NCBI GenBank assembly: GCA_029204225.1
Contig: CM055106.1
Coordinates: 20,498,959-20,562,958, forward strand
Reading direction: 5' to 3'
Length of the DNA: 64,000 nt
Source of the DNA: Diphasiastrum complanatum
Lineage: Eukaryota; Streptophyta; Lycopodiopsida; Lycopodiales; Lycopodiaceae
Program-made: the position numbers and the translations under genes
Notes under the pieces: generated by a model
What the model was told of the DNA's origin: nothing
Databases searched by the model: none
The model's input: the letters and a program-made list of their open reading frames with translations, nothing else
Shown here: one piece after another, positions 45,920-55,935 of the stretch
Position numbering within the stretch: the stretch's first letter is position 1
How the letters are laid out: each line of letters starts with the position of its first letter

Positions 45920-47962
45920 CTAGTTTTTGTTCTCGGTGGCGATGGCGATGGCGGTGGTGGGAGGAGAAAGTAGTATGGTGGGAGAATAGGAAGGCAACCG
46001 TGCACTGAAGGCGATCTGGTAAACGCCCTCCTCCATTGCCTGTAGCAAACTAGATGGGCGCTTCAGGCATCTGGGCACCTTCACTTGACCTACATTCGCA
46101 CCTCCTGCCACACAACAGTCCATTAACTTCTCGAACGATCCTTTTTTCACCAGCCTTATTTCCAATGGCCCAATTGCATTCTCTCGTCTCCCCCTCCTGT
46201 ATGTACTGGCCAAGCTCTCTTCCATGACATAGCAACACTCCTTCAGCTCGTGTGCCTCAATAGGGGTGTCTTCTGCTAGCTCCCAGAAGATAACGTAGTG
46301 GGGTGGCTTGGATTCCAGGTCGGCGTAGCTGCTATAGTCCCTCACTATCTTGCGGGAGGACGAAGCTGCAGTTGTGATTGCGTTCTGTAGATCTTTCTCG
46401 TCTGTTTTGTCGGAATCAATGCTAAGAAGCACATTCTGACGGCACACGAAAAAGAATGTAGGAGACGCGTTGTAGTAGCCTGCAACTTTCAGAATGTCCC
46501 CCATTCTGTATCTGTAAAGACCTGAAAGGTATCGTAGAGAATTCGAATCGATCGTCAAAAACAATCCCAGAAAGACACAACCCACAGGTTCACAACTAGC
46601 ACACGATCTTATCTCGAAGTCAGGAGGAATTTGGCTGATAACCGAGCCTTCATGAGGTGTGGTCATATTTTTATAGCATACACCTTACTACAATAGCTTA
46701 AATCTAATTAATCATAGAACCGTGCAGCACACTGGTTTAAATGCTATTGTTTGCTATGCGTACACTAGTGTATAAGTTCTTTACAAGCTCTGAAGGAGTT
46801 CAGCAATATAGTCTACTTACCCGTGTCGGTAGTCACCAACAATTCGTATTCCTTACCCACTTGGACGTCAGTGAGATCAACAACTGCTTGAGAATCTATA
46901 CACAGGTCGGACGTTAGTTGCTCCCCGAATTCACTGCTTCGATCAATCGGAAGAAATTCGAAGTAGGCGGCACTTGGAGCGAGCATGTATGTGATTTCCC
47001 ATGGAGAGCATATTGGATTCAGATTGAAGCCAAGATATGTCTCAGAAGAAGCATAGACCATGGACACTATTTGGATCCCATCACTATAGTAATCAATTGT
47101 GGGGATATATTGCTGCATGGATCCACTTACAACAGTTTGTATTACCCTTGTGTTTGGCCAGAGGCGTTTGACGATTCCTTGCCACGATGTTTTCCAGCAT
47201 GCCACTCTCACACGACTTGCGAGCTCTGGATTAGGCCGCAAAACCCTGGCCATCGCTTTTCTAACAGAAAGGTTAGTGATTTTTCCATTAAGTTGTCCAC
47301 TTTCGAGATCTTCACATAAGTCTGCCCAATAATCTTCAATGCTTCGGATTATCCTTACGAATGTGGAGGCAAAGAAGCTACCCACATTTACCACTTCAGG
47401 AGATTGCATCAATCCACATAGCAGCTGGCAGTAGGTAGACTGAAAGGAATCAGTGCAAAGCAAAACTTCTGGCAGGCTCATCGTCAAATTGGAGAAATCA
47501 TTCCTTGAGGTTGATCTCTGTATGAGGCTTGTGATAGCAGTCTGTGTATTCAAGCCACAAGGGGTTATACCTTGTTCTCTAGCATAAAGAAAATTCAACC
47601 TCTTACCCTTTTTCAAATCAGGAAAGTGCCTGCACAAGACGTCCAATGCTCGTTTTAAAGCCATAAAACTGGCTAATACTTAGAAAGCAGTGAAATAGCA
47701 TCATGATCCTTAACATGACGATATTTAAATTTAGCTACTTGAGCAGTAAGTACCAAAAAAGATTTTTTCTGTAGTATGATATAGTCTTAAATTGACAATC
47801 TTACTTGTAAAAGACTGCACTTGTTATATTTCTCAATCTTTGGCTTCTTTCTGGATGACCGGCAGGCTTTGGGTAAAGCTTGTGCTCTCCAGTTGAGGTT
47901 CCAGAACTGCAAAAGTTAACTTCAGTACTGTGGGCAAAAAGGTCGGTCCATTGTGTGTGTCT

Positions 47963-48010
<48 letters not shown>

Positions 48011-48290
48011 ACCTGATGAGGAATTTCGCTACACGCTCAAAAAAGAGGATGGGGGAACTGTCACCATTAGCAATTCGATCTATGTCTGGTTTCATGTCTT
48101 CGTATTTGACGATTGGTATGCGTTCCTTGAAAGCACTTTTGGCAGCTGCTGTAAGTCCGCATCTTCGCAAGTATTCAGTGTGAAGGTTGTCCCTTAAGAT
48201 CCTGCAGAGAACTTCTTCCTGCACCTTAGAAGGATCACGGGTTTCCTCATCTAAATCATCAAGTAGAGATTCCTCAGTTTGATTTCCCAT
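45920..48290 (-). CDS. GH3 acyl-acid-amido synthetase, four exons
   Basis: Exons on the minus strand by eye: 48290-48013, 47906-47805, 47668-46821, 46521-45920. Splice phases agree and give 1830 nt, 609 aa, within the usual GH3 range. Adenylation motifs are present: SSGTSTG across the exon 1/2 junction (about residues 93-99), YASSET (about 332-337) and YRYRMGD just after the exon 3/4 junction (about 412-418). KKGKRLNFLYAREQGITPCG matches the DKGKGMYFLF region of the family. GH3 enzymes adenylate jasmonate, auxin or benzoates in the cytosol and conjugate them to amino acids. I cannot assign the substrate group. ATG 48290 gives MGNQTEESLLDD; an upstream in-frame ATG at 48335 adds 15 residues. 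There is no frame damage, so it is probably functional. Confidence 0.9.
47965..48009. repeat. (GA)n microsatellite next to the GH3 intron 1 donor
   Basis: About 22 GA units on plus; on the GH3 strand the 5' splice site CATCAG|GTGCTCTCTCT runs directly into the CT repeat. Confidence 0.95.
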
Positions 48291-48336
48291 AACAGCTGCA
48301 AAGCCTACAGCTCTTTCAAACAGCAAATATAACACT

Positions 48337-49721
48337 TATGTCTTTCTATTGGCAGCTACAATACACGACAAGATGGACCGATATCTTGAAGTTATATCAG
48401 CAACCAAGGACTGTTGCAGCTTGCTCATCTTACTGCAAATAAAAAGAAGTCGTCGAACTGAAACTGTAAACTAAAATCACACTCAGGACAGAAGAAGGAG
48501 TAATCACCATATGGGCTTATGCTGTGAAATCGCTCAAAAGCACCAACAACAACCGATCACTCCCTACAATCACATTCAAGATAGAAGCTGAAAGAGCAGT
48601 CACAATATTAATATGGTGAAGTCGCTCAAAAGCACCAATAACAACCGATCACTCCCTAGTTGAGGCACACTCAAGCTTAAATGCTCCAAAATTGGGAATC
48701 CGATTCCAGATTTCGTCATATTTGCAGATATCGACAACTCTTAGAATAAGGCTAGTGTGTGTCAGACTACGCAGGCACATCCTCGTCTCTTACTGACACG
48801 AGGATAGAGGTCCTGGATGACCTGGACAGCAAGAGAAAAGAAGGAGATGAGAACGCCAGAGTGGAAAATCAGGAAACATCGCACCACTACCATCTCTCAT
48901 ATTGTTTCTCTGTTCATGATATGGGCAAGTCCCTTGTTTTCCTTAGAATGCAATAGCTATCTAGTTATTGATATACCTATTGGACATCAAATCAAAAGGG
49001 TATTTTAGAAGCTCTGTCCACTCTTTCACTATGATTTTTCTATACAAAAAGATCAATCATCATCATGTTTACATGTTTATTCTATGATCTCAATATTGAG
49101 AAGATTTGAAGATAGTAGTGTTTCTATGTTTATAATATGGGCTATTGGAAATCAAATCAAAAGGGTGTGATAAATCTCAACTCGTTTTGCTATATTGGTC
49201 ATATTTGTATATTTGAGGCAAATTTTCATATTAGACTTAGAGTTTGACTTTTCAAAGTTATATTAGTCTAAAAGCATTTGAATAAACACTTTTGTAAAGT
49301 GTGGGAAACTATAGAACACGAGTTTTTAATAGATACAATTTGAGTAGTAGAGACATTAAATCTAATCACAAAATAGTAGGGTTTTTCATTATGTAGGAAA
49401 ACCAAAGTTTAAAGTTAGGTTTGGACCTGCTATAAAAGGATGTAACTGGTGGGAAGAGAAGACATTCTGTCTTTATTATCTCATTCATGCTTATACATGG
49501 TTCTCTTTGGGTTCATCTATCCATTGGTGCACTATATTGGTGATATCTTGCAATCTTGTGTGTAGAATGCTATTTTTGGATTCACATGTGTGAAATACAG
49601 TAGCTTATTGTTTTTCATCATATCTTATGTTTGATGTTTGCAAATTTGGTTTTTTATTTTCATACTGATTCAACTACATTTTGTTTCAGACTCGGTTGTT
49701 CATCTTCTTTTAACTTTGTAA
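48337..49721. promoter_or_regulatory. Upstream region of GH3 with a direct repeat
   Basis: CGCTCAAAAGCACCAA(C/T)AAC followed by AACCGATCACTCCCTA occurs at about 48529-48566 and 48616-48653 (87-bp spacing), 240-360 bp before the GH3 start codon on its strand. I see no gene in the remainder. The right part leads to the plus-strand ParB-methyltransferase copy. Confidence 0.5.
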
Positions 49722-50941
49722 TGGCTTCTAGAAGTCCTAGACCATGAAGCAATATTGTCTTAGTTTCTGTTTGTAATGAAAAAGACTCTGATGGCTCTTG
49801 GATACCATGTATCTATAGAAAATTTCACTGGGTTCTCAAGCATCCCTCATCAAGAGGTGTTTTTGGTAAAAAGAGAAAATCAAATATGGATTATAGGAAT
49901 TTTTGGAAAGGTAGAATTTTAGACTTCAAAGTTTCACCCGGTGGTCGATCCATTTCAGAGGTCTTGATTCAACATGTCTACATGCATAAGGAAATTAGAG
50001 TGGAAGGCGTAAGTTCAAATGACAGAAATGCAATTGTAAGTTTTGGAGAATTTTTTGCTTTGAGCTTTGCATTAATCATTTAGACGTGTATCTGAGTATT
50101 TAAATGACATATAGTTTTATGGATTTGTGCAGATTTGTATCCATCAAGCATAATTGAATGGCAACCTATACAATCCCTTGTCGGCATCATGGGCGTTATT
50201 CATCCTGATATTGTTCTTCTGCAATACAAGAACTGCTCCACGAGATCACTTTTGGATTCTTGTATTTTCTTCTATGATTCATTTTACACACCATCCAGTT
50301 TAGTGGAAAATTAGAGGGGATATCATTACCCTCTTTCTCAAGCGAAAAATGGATTCCTCCAGATTCCACCATAGCAGAGAGCTTCCGATCGAGGTTTTTT
50401 TATGGACATTCAAAACTGTATGAAATGTAGCACAGGTTCAAAAAACAATAGATTGCACTGGTTTCTGCCTTTTGCAATATTTGTAGATTTTTTTGTTGAA
50501 TGTAATATTCGTAGAACAGCGACAATGTTTATTTGTAGTGATTTAACAGACAATATGTTATCAAGCCTCCTTGATGGTCATTGGGATAAAAAGAGTGATG
50601 ACAATATCGAGTGCATAGTTAATAGATCGTCAATGAAATTTAGATATCTTATAGAAAAACAAGTGATTTCTTTAACATTTTATTCTGGAAGATGGTCCAA
50701 AGTTGGCAATGGATGGAAAGCATTGGATCAGGATTTTACAGCGAGTCATCAATATCAAATAGAAATCCAACTGAGGCAAAATAATTTTACTGTTACAACA
50801 ATTGAGGTGGAAGAAGATTGGACACTCGATCACATTCGATCAGAGCTTACCTTGCTGCAATATGATATTCCTAAACACTTATGTTTTCGAGTCAATGAGA
50901 GATTGGTAGGTGTATGTGTATTTATTTCAGTAGACATTTGA
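49722..50941 (+). pseudogene. ParB-like/methyltransferase gene copy, 5' part only
   Basis: This is a second copy of the N-terminal part of the gene at 34166-38669, here on plus. It starts MASRSPRP, then has a stop, then WVLKHPSSRGVF, FWKGRILDFKVSPGGRSI and the exon-1 donor AATGCAATT|GTAAG (about 50033). Exon 2 starts at 50133 with DLYPSSIIEWQP, followed by stops and then FVDFFVECNIRRTATMFIC and TTIEVEEDWTLDHIRSEL. The exon 1/2 splice site lies at the same place in both copies. ParB-like and methyltransferase parts are not found downstream; a convergent minus-strand gene begins within 450 bp. What this N-terminal region does is unknown. Confidence 0.65.
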
Positions 50942-51383
50942 AATGACTTTCAATGATTTTATTTAAACATGTTTCAGTGTTTTCAGTATTGCAATATTTC
51001 ATTTAAAATAATCTCAATGTTGATATTGTCTAACAAGTTTCTTTGGTGTACAAGTAAGACCAAGACAAGAAAGTCGCATACAGTGCAAGGACTTAAATAG
51101 AAGCATACAAATTGTTGAACCTGCATAAAAATTGGGATGATAGACAAACAACAACAATGTATTTTTTCAAAAAAAAGGAATACAAATAAGTCTCAAATGA
51201 CTTCAAGATTTCATCGAACAATTTGTATCTAGTATTTTGAAAAATGTACATTGGTTTTAAAAACGATATCATATATTCGTGGCATTCAGTAATAGCCCAC
51301 TTTCTATTTGCCTATCTGTTGTTCTATGCATCATCATGTGATGATATATTTCTATGTGTCTGTCGAAACTTATGTGACAATAT

Positions 51384-52784
51384 TTACATTTCAATCAAAG
51401 GTGCCTGAGGCATATCCTCAAGCACTGCAACTTCATTCACAGATCCCCTGGTAGGTTCATCCGAGGCACTCTCATGCTTGTAGGGCATTGCACACGATAG
51501 TAAAATTTCCAACATTTCATGCTGATACTGATGAATCGCATTTGTTGATACCTCAGGACATTGGAACTGCAAGATAAAATATCGAGTGCATGTATGTATT
51601 AGCCAATGTTTAAAAAAATATAAATTCACAAAATTAACAATATATCATCAAGATACTGGAACTTGAGAAAAATACCTCACGGATACTAGCATCTGGAGGT
51701 TGCACCATATACCAATCCAAGAACGATTTGACATTCCAGATTGAATGCCATCCGCAGCTGAAAGCATCGTCTTGTTGCAAAGACTGAGAAATCACAGCGA
51801 AAAATTGTTAAATTATAATTCAATATAATTCTAAACTCCATGACATCATGGAAATAAAATACGTAAAAAGATTCTTTTTACCTTTGCAACAATGATTTCA
51901 TAGATTTAGAAGTCAAAATGGAACCTAGTGAGTTTCCGATGGAAATCTCGTCGGCCAAATGGTCTTCAGCAACCAGCATTGATCTGCATTGCAAACATAA
52001 TGTTCATAAAAATGTCAGTAGAGATTAGGACAATCATAGTATTCATAGCAACATAATAAACAAATCAACAGAAAGTTGAAATTAATAAATGACAAAACTA
52101 GTGATTATGAGTGAATCAAAAAGTTCAAGCAATATTAAACCAAATAAGCTATAACTTATTTAAATGCACATATTTGTCTTTTTCGATAACCTCCTATGGA
52201 TGATAGATCACATATATCCTTGGTTACCAGTCTTTTCCTCTTGTTGCTTCTGACCTTTTTGTTGAGCACATCCATATCTTTAACAAGAGACAAATATGAG
52301 ATACGCATGGATTGAAATGCAGGTCTTATCTCATCATTACTAGTTGTAAAATGACACAAAGAAGATTTCAACGTTTGGATCTCCTTCTTGAACATATCAT
52401 TTTCTTCGAAACAAGTTTTGAACTTTGTAGATTTGTCTTCGCACTCCTTTGATATTTTCCTTAATCTCTCTTCCAGATAATGTATTCTTTGCATTGAATG
52501 TGCATTTCCATAGAGCATCAAATTCTCACAGTAACCCAAAAGGCCATTTTTGCCATGACACATATAGATTATTAATTGACTCATCGAATGAAAATCCGGT
52601 GTTGCAATGAATTCGGATCAATAGGATACAATGTTCCTGATGACCATAAACATACATGCTTTAGCTTTTCCTCCCTATATCGAATCTTATCAGAAGTTGA
52701 CAATTTGGATTGCTTTGAATTTCTTGTCCCGAGCGGAGGATATTCTGGTGACAAATCCACATGAAGATGATATAGCTTTGTCAT
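51384..52784 (-). pseudogene. T-family gene with Ulp1-like protease exon
   Basis: From 52784 down. Exon 1 (to about 52165) has LYHLHVDLSPEYPPL, GTLYPIDPNSLQHR, then in a shifted frame HGKNGLLGYCENLMLYG, a coiled-coil stretch, and NKRKRLVTKDICDLSSIGGY. Its donor reads AT instead of GT. Exon 2 (51983-51882) has SIGNSLGSILTSKSM. Exon 3 (51783-51676) has SLQQDDAFSCGWHSIWNVKS, which resembles the Q-x-D..CG catalytic end of Ulp1/C48 SUMO proteases. Exon 4 (51566-51384) is an acidic tail ending in a stop. Exons 1 and 2 match the plus-strand gene at 55936, so the two share a front end but differ behind. The His and Asp of a full Ulp1 domain are not visible, so the protease call is tentative. It is convergent with the gene copy at 49722-50941. 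Confidence 0.55.
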
Positions 52785-53029
52785 TGGTACAATATTATAG
52801 TAACAAACAACACAATGACAATAACAGAGCTAGAGATGGTGCTGAACACTTGTTCGACCCTGCCCTGGAGATAGAGATGACATAGGCTTTGTTTCTGAAA
52901 TGTCACTCCTAATTCAAATTTTTGAGTGTTCCCAACTATTGGGAGGGAATATTTCGACATTTTGAAAATTATACTTTAATTGTGGCTAAGCACCAGTGAA
53001 GTTTGATGTGACTAAAGTAAGTTACATTC

Positions 53030-53148
53030 ATTTTCATGGAAAGTAGTGCGGGCAGATGCATAAAGAAGTTAGAAAATCATATTTTAATAACTTTATTGTT
53101 ATTTTTCTCTCTCCTACATGGCATTTTGGGCCCATATTTTCTCTAATG
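53030..53148. repeat. Left arm of an inverted repeat
   Basis: Reverse-complemented, this arm reads CATTAGAGAAAAT...GGCCCAAAA...TGCCATGTAGGAGAGAGAAA...CATCTGCCCGCAC. It corresponds to 55252-55375 (CATTAGAGAAGT...GGCCCAAAA...TGCCACGTAAGAGAGAGAAA...TATCTGCCCTCAC). It lies upstream of the T-family gene at 52784, as the other arm lies upstream of the T gene at 55936. Confidence 0.6.
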
Positions 53149-54577
53149 AATTCCATGAATATCTGAATGTACAACTTGAAAAGGCTTTGTAGATCTAGCA
53201 TAAGGTAGTCTACATGACTTTGACAAAGCACGAGACTTATAAACATGATTGATGCTACTTAAGAATTTTGAAAGACCAATTACAACTTGCTTCTTAGCCA
53301 TTACCTCCAATGACTTGAAGCTGAGATGCCCCATCCTTTTAAACCTCATGGATAGGTATTTGCTCACTTGCAACACATCCAACTTGGTTAGCAATAACAC
53401 AAGCATCTAGTTTGAACAACTTCCCTTCCTTTCACCTTTTGCAATTAAGATATCTTTCCTTTTGATCATGCAAGCATCTCCATCAAACTCAACTTTGAAA
53501 CCTTTACTTAGAAATTCACTCACGCTAAGTAAATTCTTGGTAATGGAAGGTACGCACAAAACATCCTTCGAATGAACATTCCTGTTTGTAGAGAGAGAAA
53601 TAGGAATTGTGCCAATCCCTTTGATTGCAAGGCTCCCCATCATTGGCCGTGTAGATCACCTTCTATTCATCTTCATATGCCAACAAAGAAGTGAAGTCCT
53701 CTTTGTGAAAAGTCATATGAAGACATTACGAAAGCATCATCATTTGAGTTTTGAACATCCAAACCATCTTCATCATGAGTAAGATTACCTTGTTTGTCTC
53801 CTTGATCTCTCTTCTTCTTGTAGCACTCACTTGCAACTTTGTCCTTTTATCACAATAGAAGCACTTGAGCTTTGATCTATCTTTCTTTTTGCCATTTGAA
53901 GAAGCCTCCTCTTGATCTTGCCCTTTAGACCACCTACTTTTGCTTTTGCCCTTGATGAACATAGCCTCCTCTCCAACTTGAGATGCTGATGAAGATCCAC
54001 CTCTTACTTGAAGCCTATATTCTTCATTGATCAAGATCTCTTGAAGATCAATAAAACTTGGCAAAGTTCTTTGAATGGCAAGAGTTTGTACAATATTAGC
54101 ATGATCATCCAACAAACCATTAAGAATAACTTGAACAAGCTCTCCTTCCTTAATGCTCTCATCAATGCAAGCTAACTCATCATTCAAAGGCTTCACTCTT
54201 AAAACAAAAATATTTGGACTTTCTTCAATCTTTTGCAAAATTTAAAATATTTGCCTTCTTAGAGTCAACACTCTAGAAGTAGACTTGGATTCATAAAGCT
54301 TCTTTAATGAATTTCAAGCATCATTTGATGAAGTACTCTTACTAGCTTCCTTGAGAAGTTCATTGGTAACATTCATCTTGATCATGTGTAGAGCTCTTTT
54401 GGCCCTCTTGTCATACCTCATTTGTTCTTGTGTTGTTGGCCTCTCCTCCAAACCTACAACAATATCCAAAACATCATTCATCTCAAGAAGTGATTCCATC
54501 CTCACTTTCCACAATGAATAGTTGTTTGAGGTAAGCCTATCATTGGCTTCCAACATGTATCCACTTGATGTAGCCAT
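53149..54577 (-). pseudogene. Copia gag-protease-integrase start, frameshifted
   Basis: From 54577 down: MATSSGYMLEANDRL, SLWKVRMESLLEMNDVLDIV, ALHMIKMNVTNELLKEASKS; then after a stop LNDELACIDESIKEG and ILNGLLDDHANIV. The zinc knuckle is cut by a frameshift (CFYCDKRTK). Protease-proximal LCVPSITKNLLSVSEFLSKGFKVEF comes next, then the pre-integrase block MGHLSFKSLEVM and VVHSDI at the left end. It is closely related to the copy at 9288-10221. It ends exactly at the inverted-repeat arm (53148/53149) without an LTR, so it is a truncated copy. Confidence 0.85.
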
Positions 54578-55138
54578 GTTGCAATGACCTGATCATTCTC
54601 TTTCAACTTGTTCCAATGCACAAAACACTCTTTTGAAATACAACAAATGTTTTAAAAAAGAAATCACAAAGATATGGAACCTCTCAATTCTCTTCTAGCA
54701 CTTATATCTAGCAAATCAACACATAGAATGTAGAAATCTTGATCAACCTATGATCTATTCTCAATCTAATAACTCTTGCCACTTCCTAAGAATGAAACAC
54801 ACTCTAATGAAGTTCAGTAACCTCACAAAATAGAGATCCAATCAAAATTAGGGTTTTGACAAAATCACAAAAAATTGATTATTTCAAATTCTACATGTAA
54901 TTGCCTAAAACTTGATATAGAATCTTGTAGCCTAATGCATCCAAAATCGGCTATTTCCTATAAATGTCGTGTGAAATCGAAATTCATCAAGTTCAATAAC
55001 CTAAAATGAGTTTTTATTAACAAAAGATCCAATCTACATATGCAAGAAACTCGATTTTTGGATAGAAGTCAATCTAGCATTGATATCTTCACCAAATCCT
55101 TGATAGATGTGCTTGATCCTTTCATAACCTGTAACATA
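54578..55138 (-). other. 5' leader of the Copia fragment
   Basis: Non-coding sequence between gag start and primer-binding site. Confidence 0.6.
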
Positions 55139-55251
55139 AGCTCTGATACCATGTGAAGAATTTTGGATCAATCAATATCCAAATCCATAACCTGATCTTT
55201 GGTTAGAAATAGATCAACTCTACCAATCTTGCCAATGTGGGAAAATCAACA
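55139..55251 (-). repeat. PBS and ~100-bp LTR remnant of the Copia fragment
   Basis: The minus strand reads TGGTATCAGAGCT at 55139-55151 (primer-binding site). The LTR starts at 55152 (TGTGAAGAATTTTGG on plus) and is cut at about 55251, where the right inverted-repeat arm begins. Confidence 0.7.
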
Positions 55252-55375
55252 TCTACATTAGAGAAGTTCCAAGGCCCAAAAGGGTTGTCTAATAAATGCC
55301 ACGTAAGAGAGAGAAAATTGTCGGATTTTAAAACGCCGACCAAGTTTTTTATCTGCCCTCACAACTCCGATGACT
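55252..55375. repeat. Right arm of the inverted repeat
   Basis: Partner of 53030-53148. The two arms face each other across the Copia fragment. They may be terminal or promoter-proximal sequences of the T-family elements on each side. Confidence 0.6.
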
Positions 55376-55935
55376 TGACCTCACTAGTAACGTATGTAGT
55401 TAACTGGAAGTTGGGTAGCCGCAACGCATGGGGTCCATACTTCAAAATTCTATTTTCTACCATTAACTAACATAACTTCTCATGTAAATGCAAATCGTAT
55501 TGCACATCAAAGTTTTTTTTTCCATCTACTCATAGCGTTCACATCAAAGGAAAACAGTCTTATCGATCTGAAAATCATGGCAAGAAACTTTGAATATTTT
55601 GGTTCACAATGAGCGCCAACGTGAATCTAAATTTTTCGTATTTAGAAAATATGGAGTGTGTTGGATCAAATCGAGCGGCAAGGTTATTTCAAACTTTTGC
55701 AATTCAAAAATTTGCAATGTCAACACACATCTATTGAATTTTTTTTTTGCTCATAACTGCAAAGCTTTGATTTTCCATATAAAGCAAGAAACATGGAGTG
55801 TGATGGATTAAAAAGAGCGCCAAGGTCATTTCAAACTTTTCTAATTGATTTTTTTTTTAATTAAGACGAGTTTTAATAGCTTACAAGATATATAACAAGT
55901 TGATTTTCTACTAGATTAATCTATCGATTATTAAG

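Noticed and set aside
47922-48335. 137-aa frame ending in a serine-leucine repeat
   Set aside because: The first ~108 residues are GH3 exon 1 with its upstream ATG; the SLSLSL tail is read-through into the CT microsatellite of intron 1.
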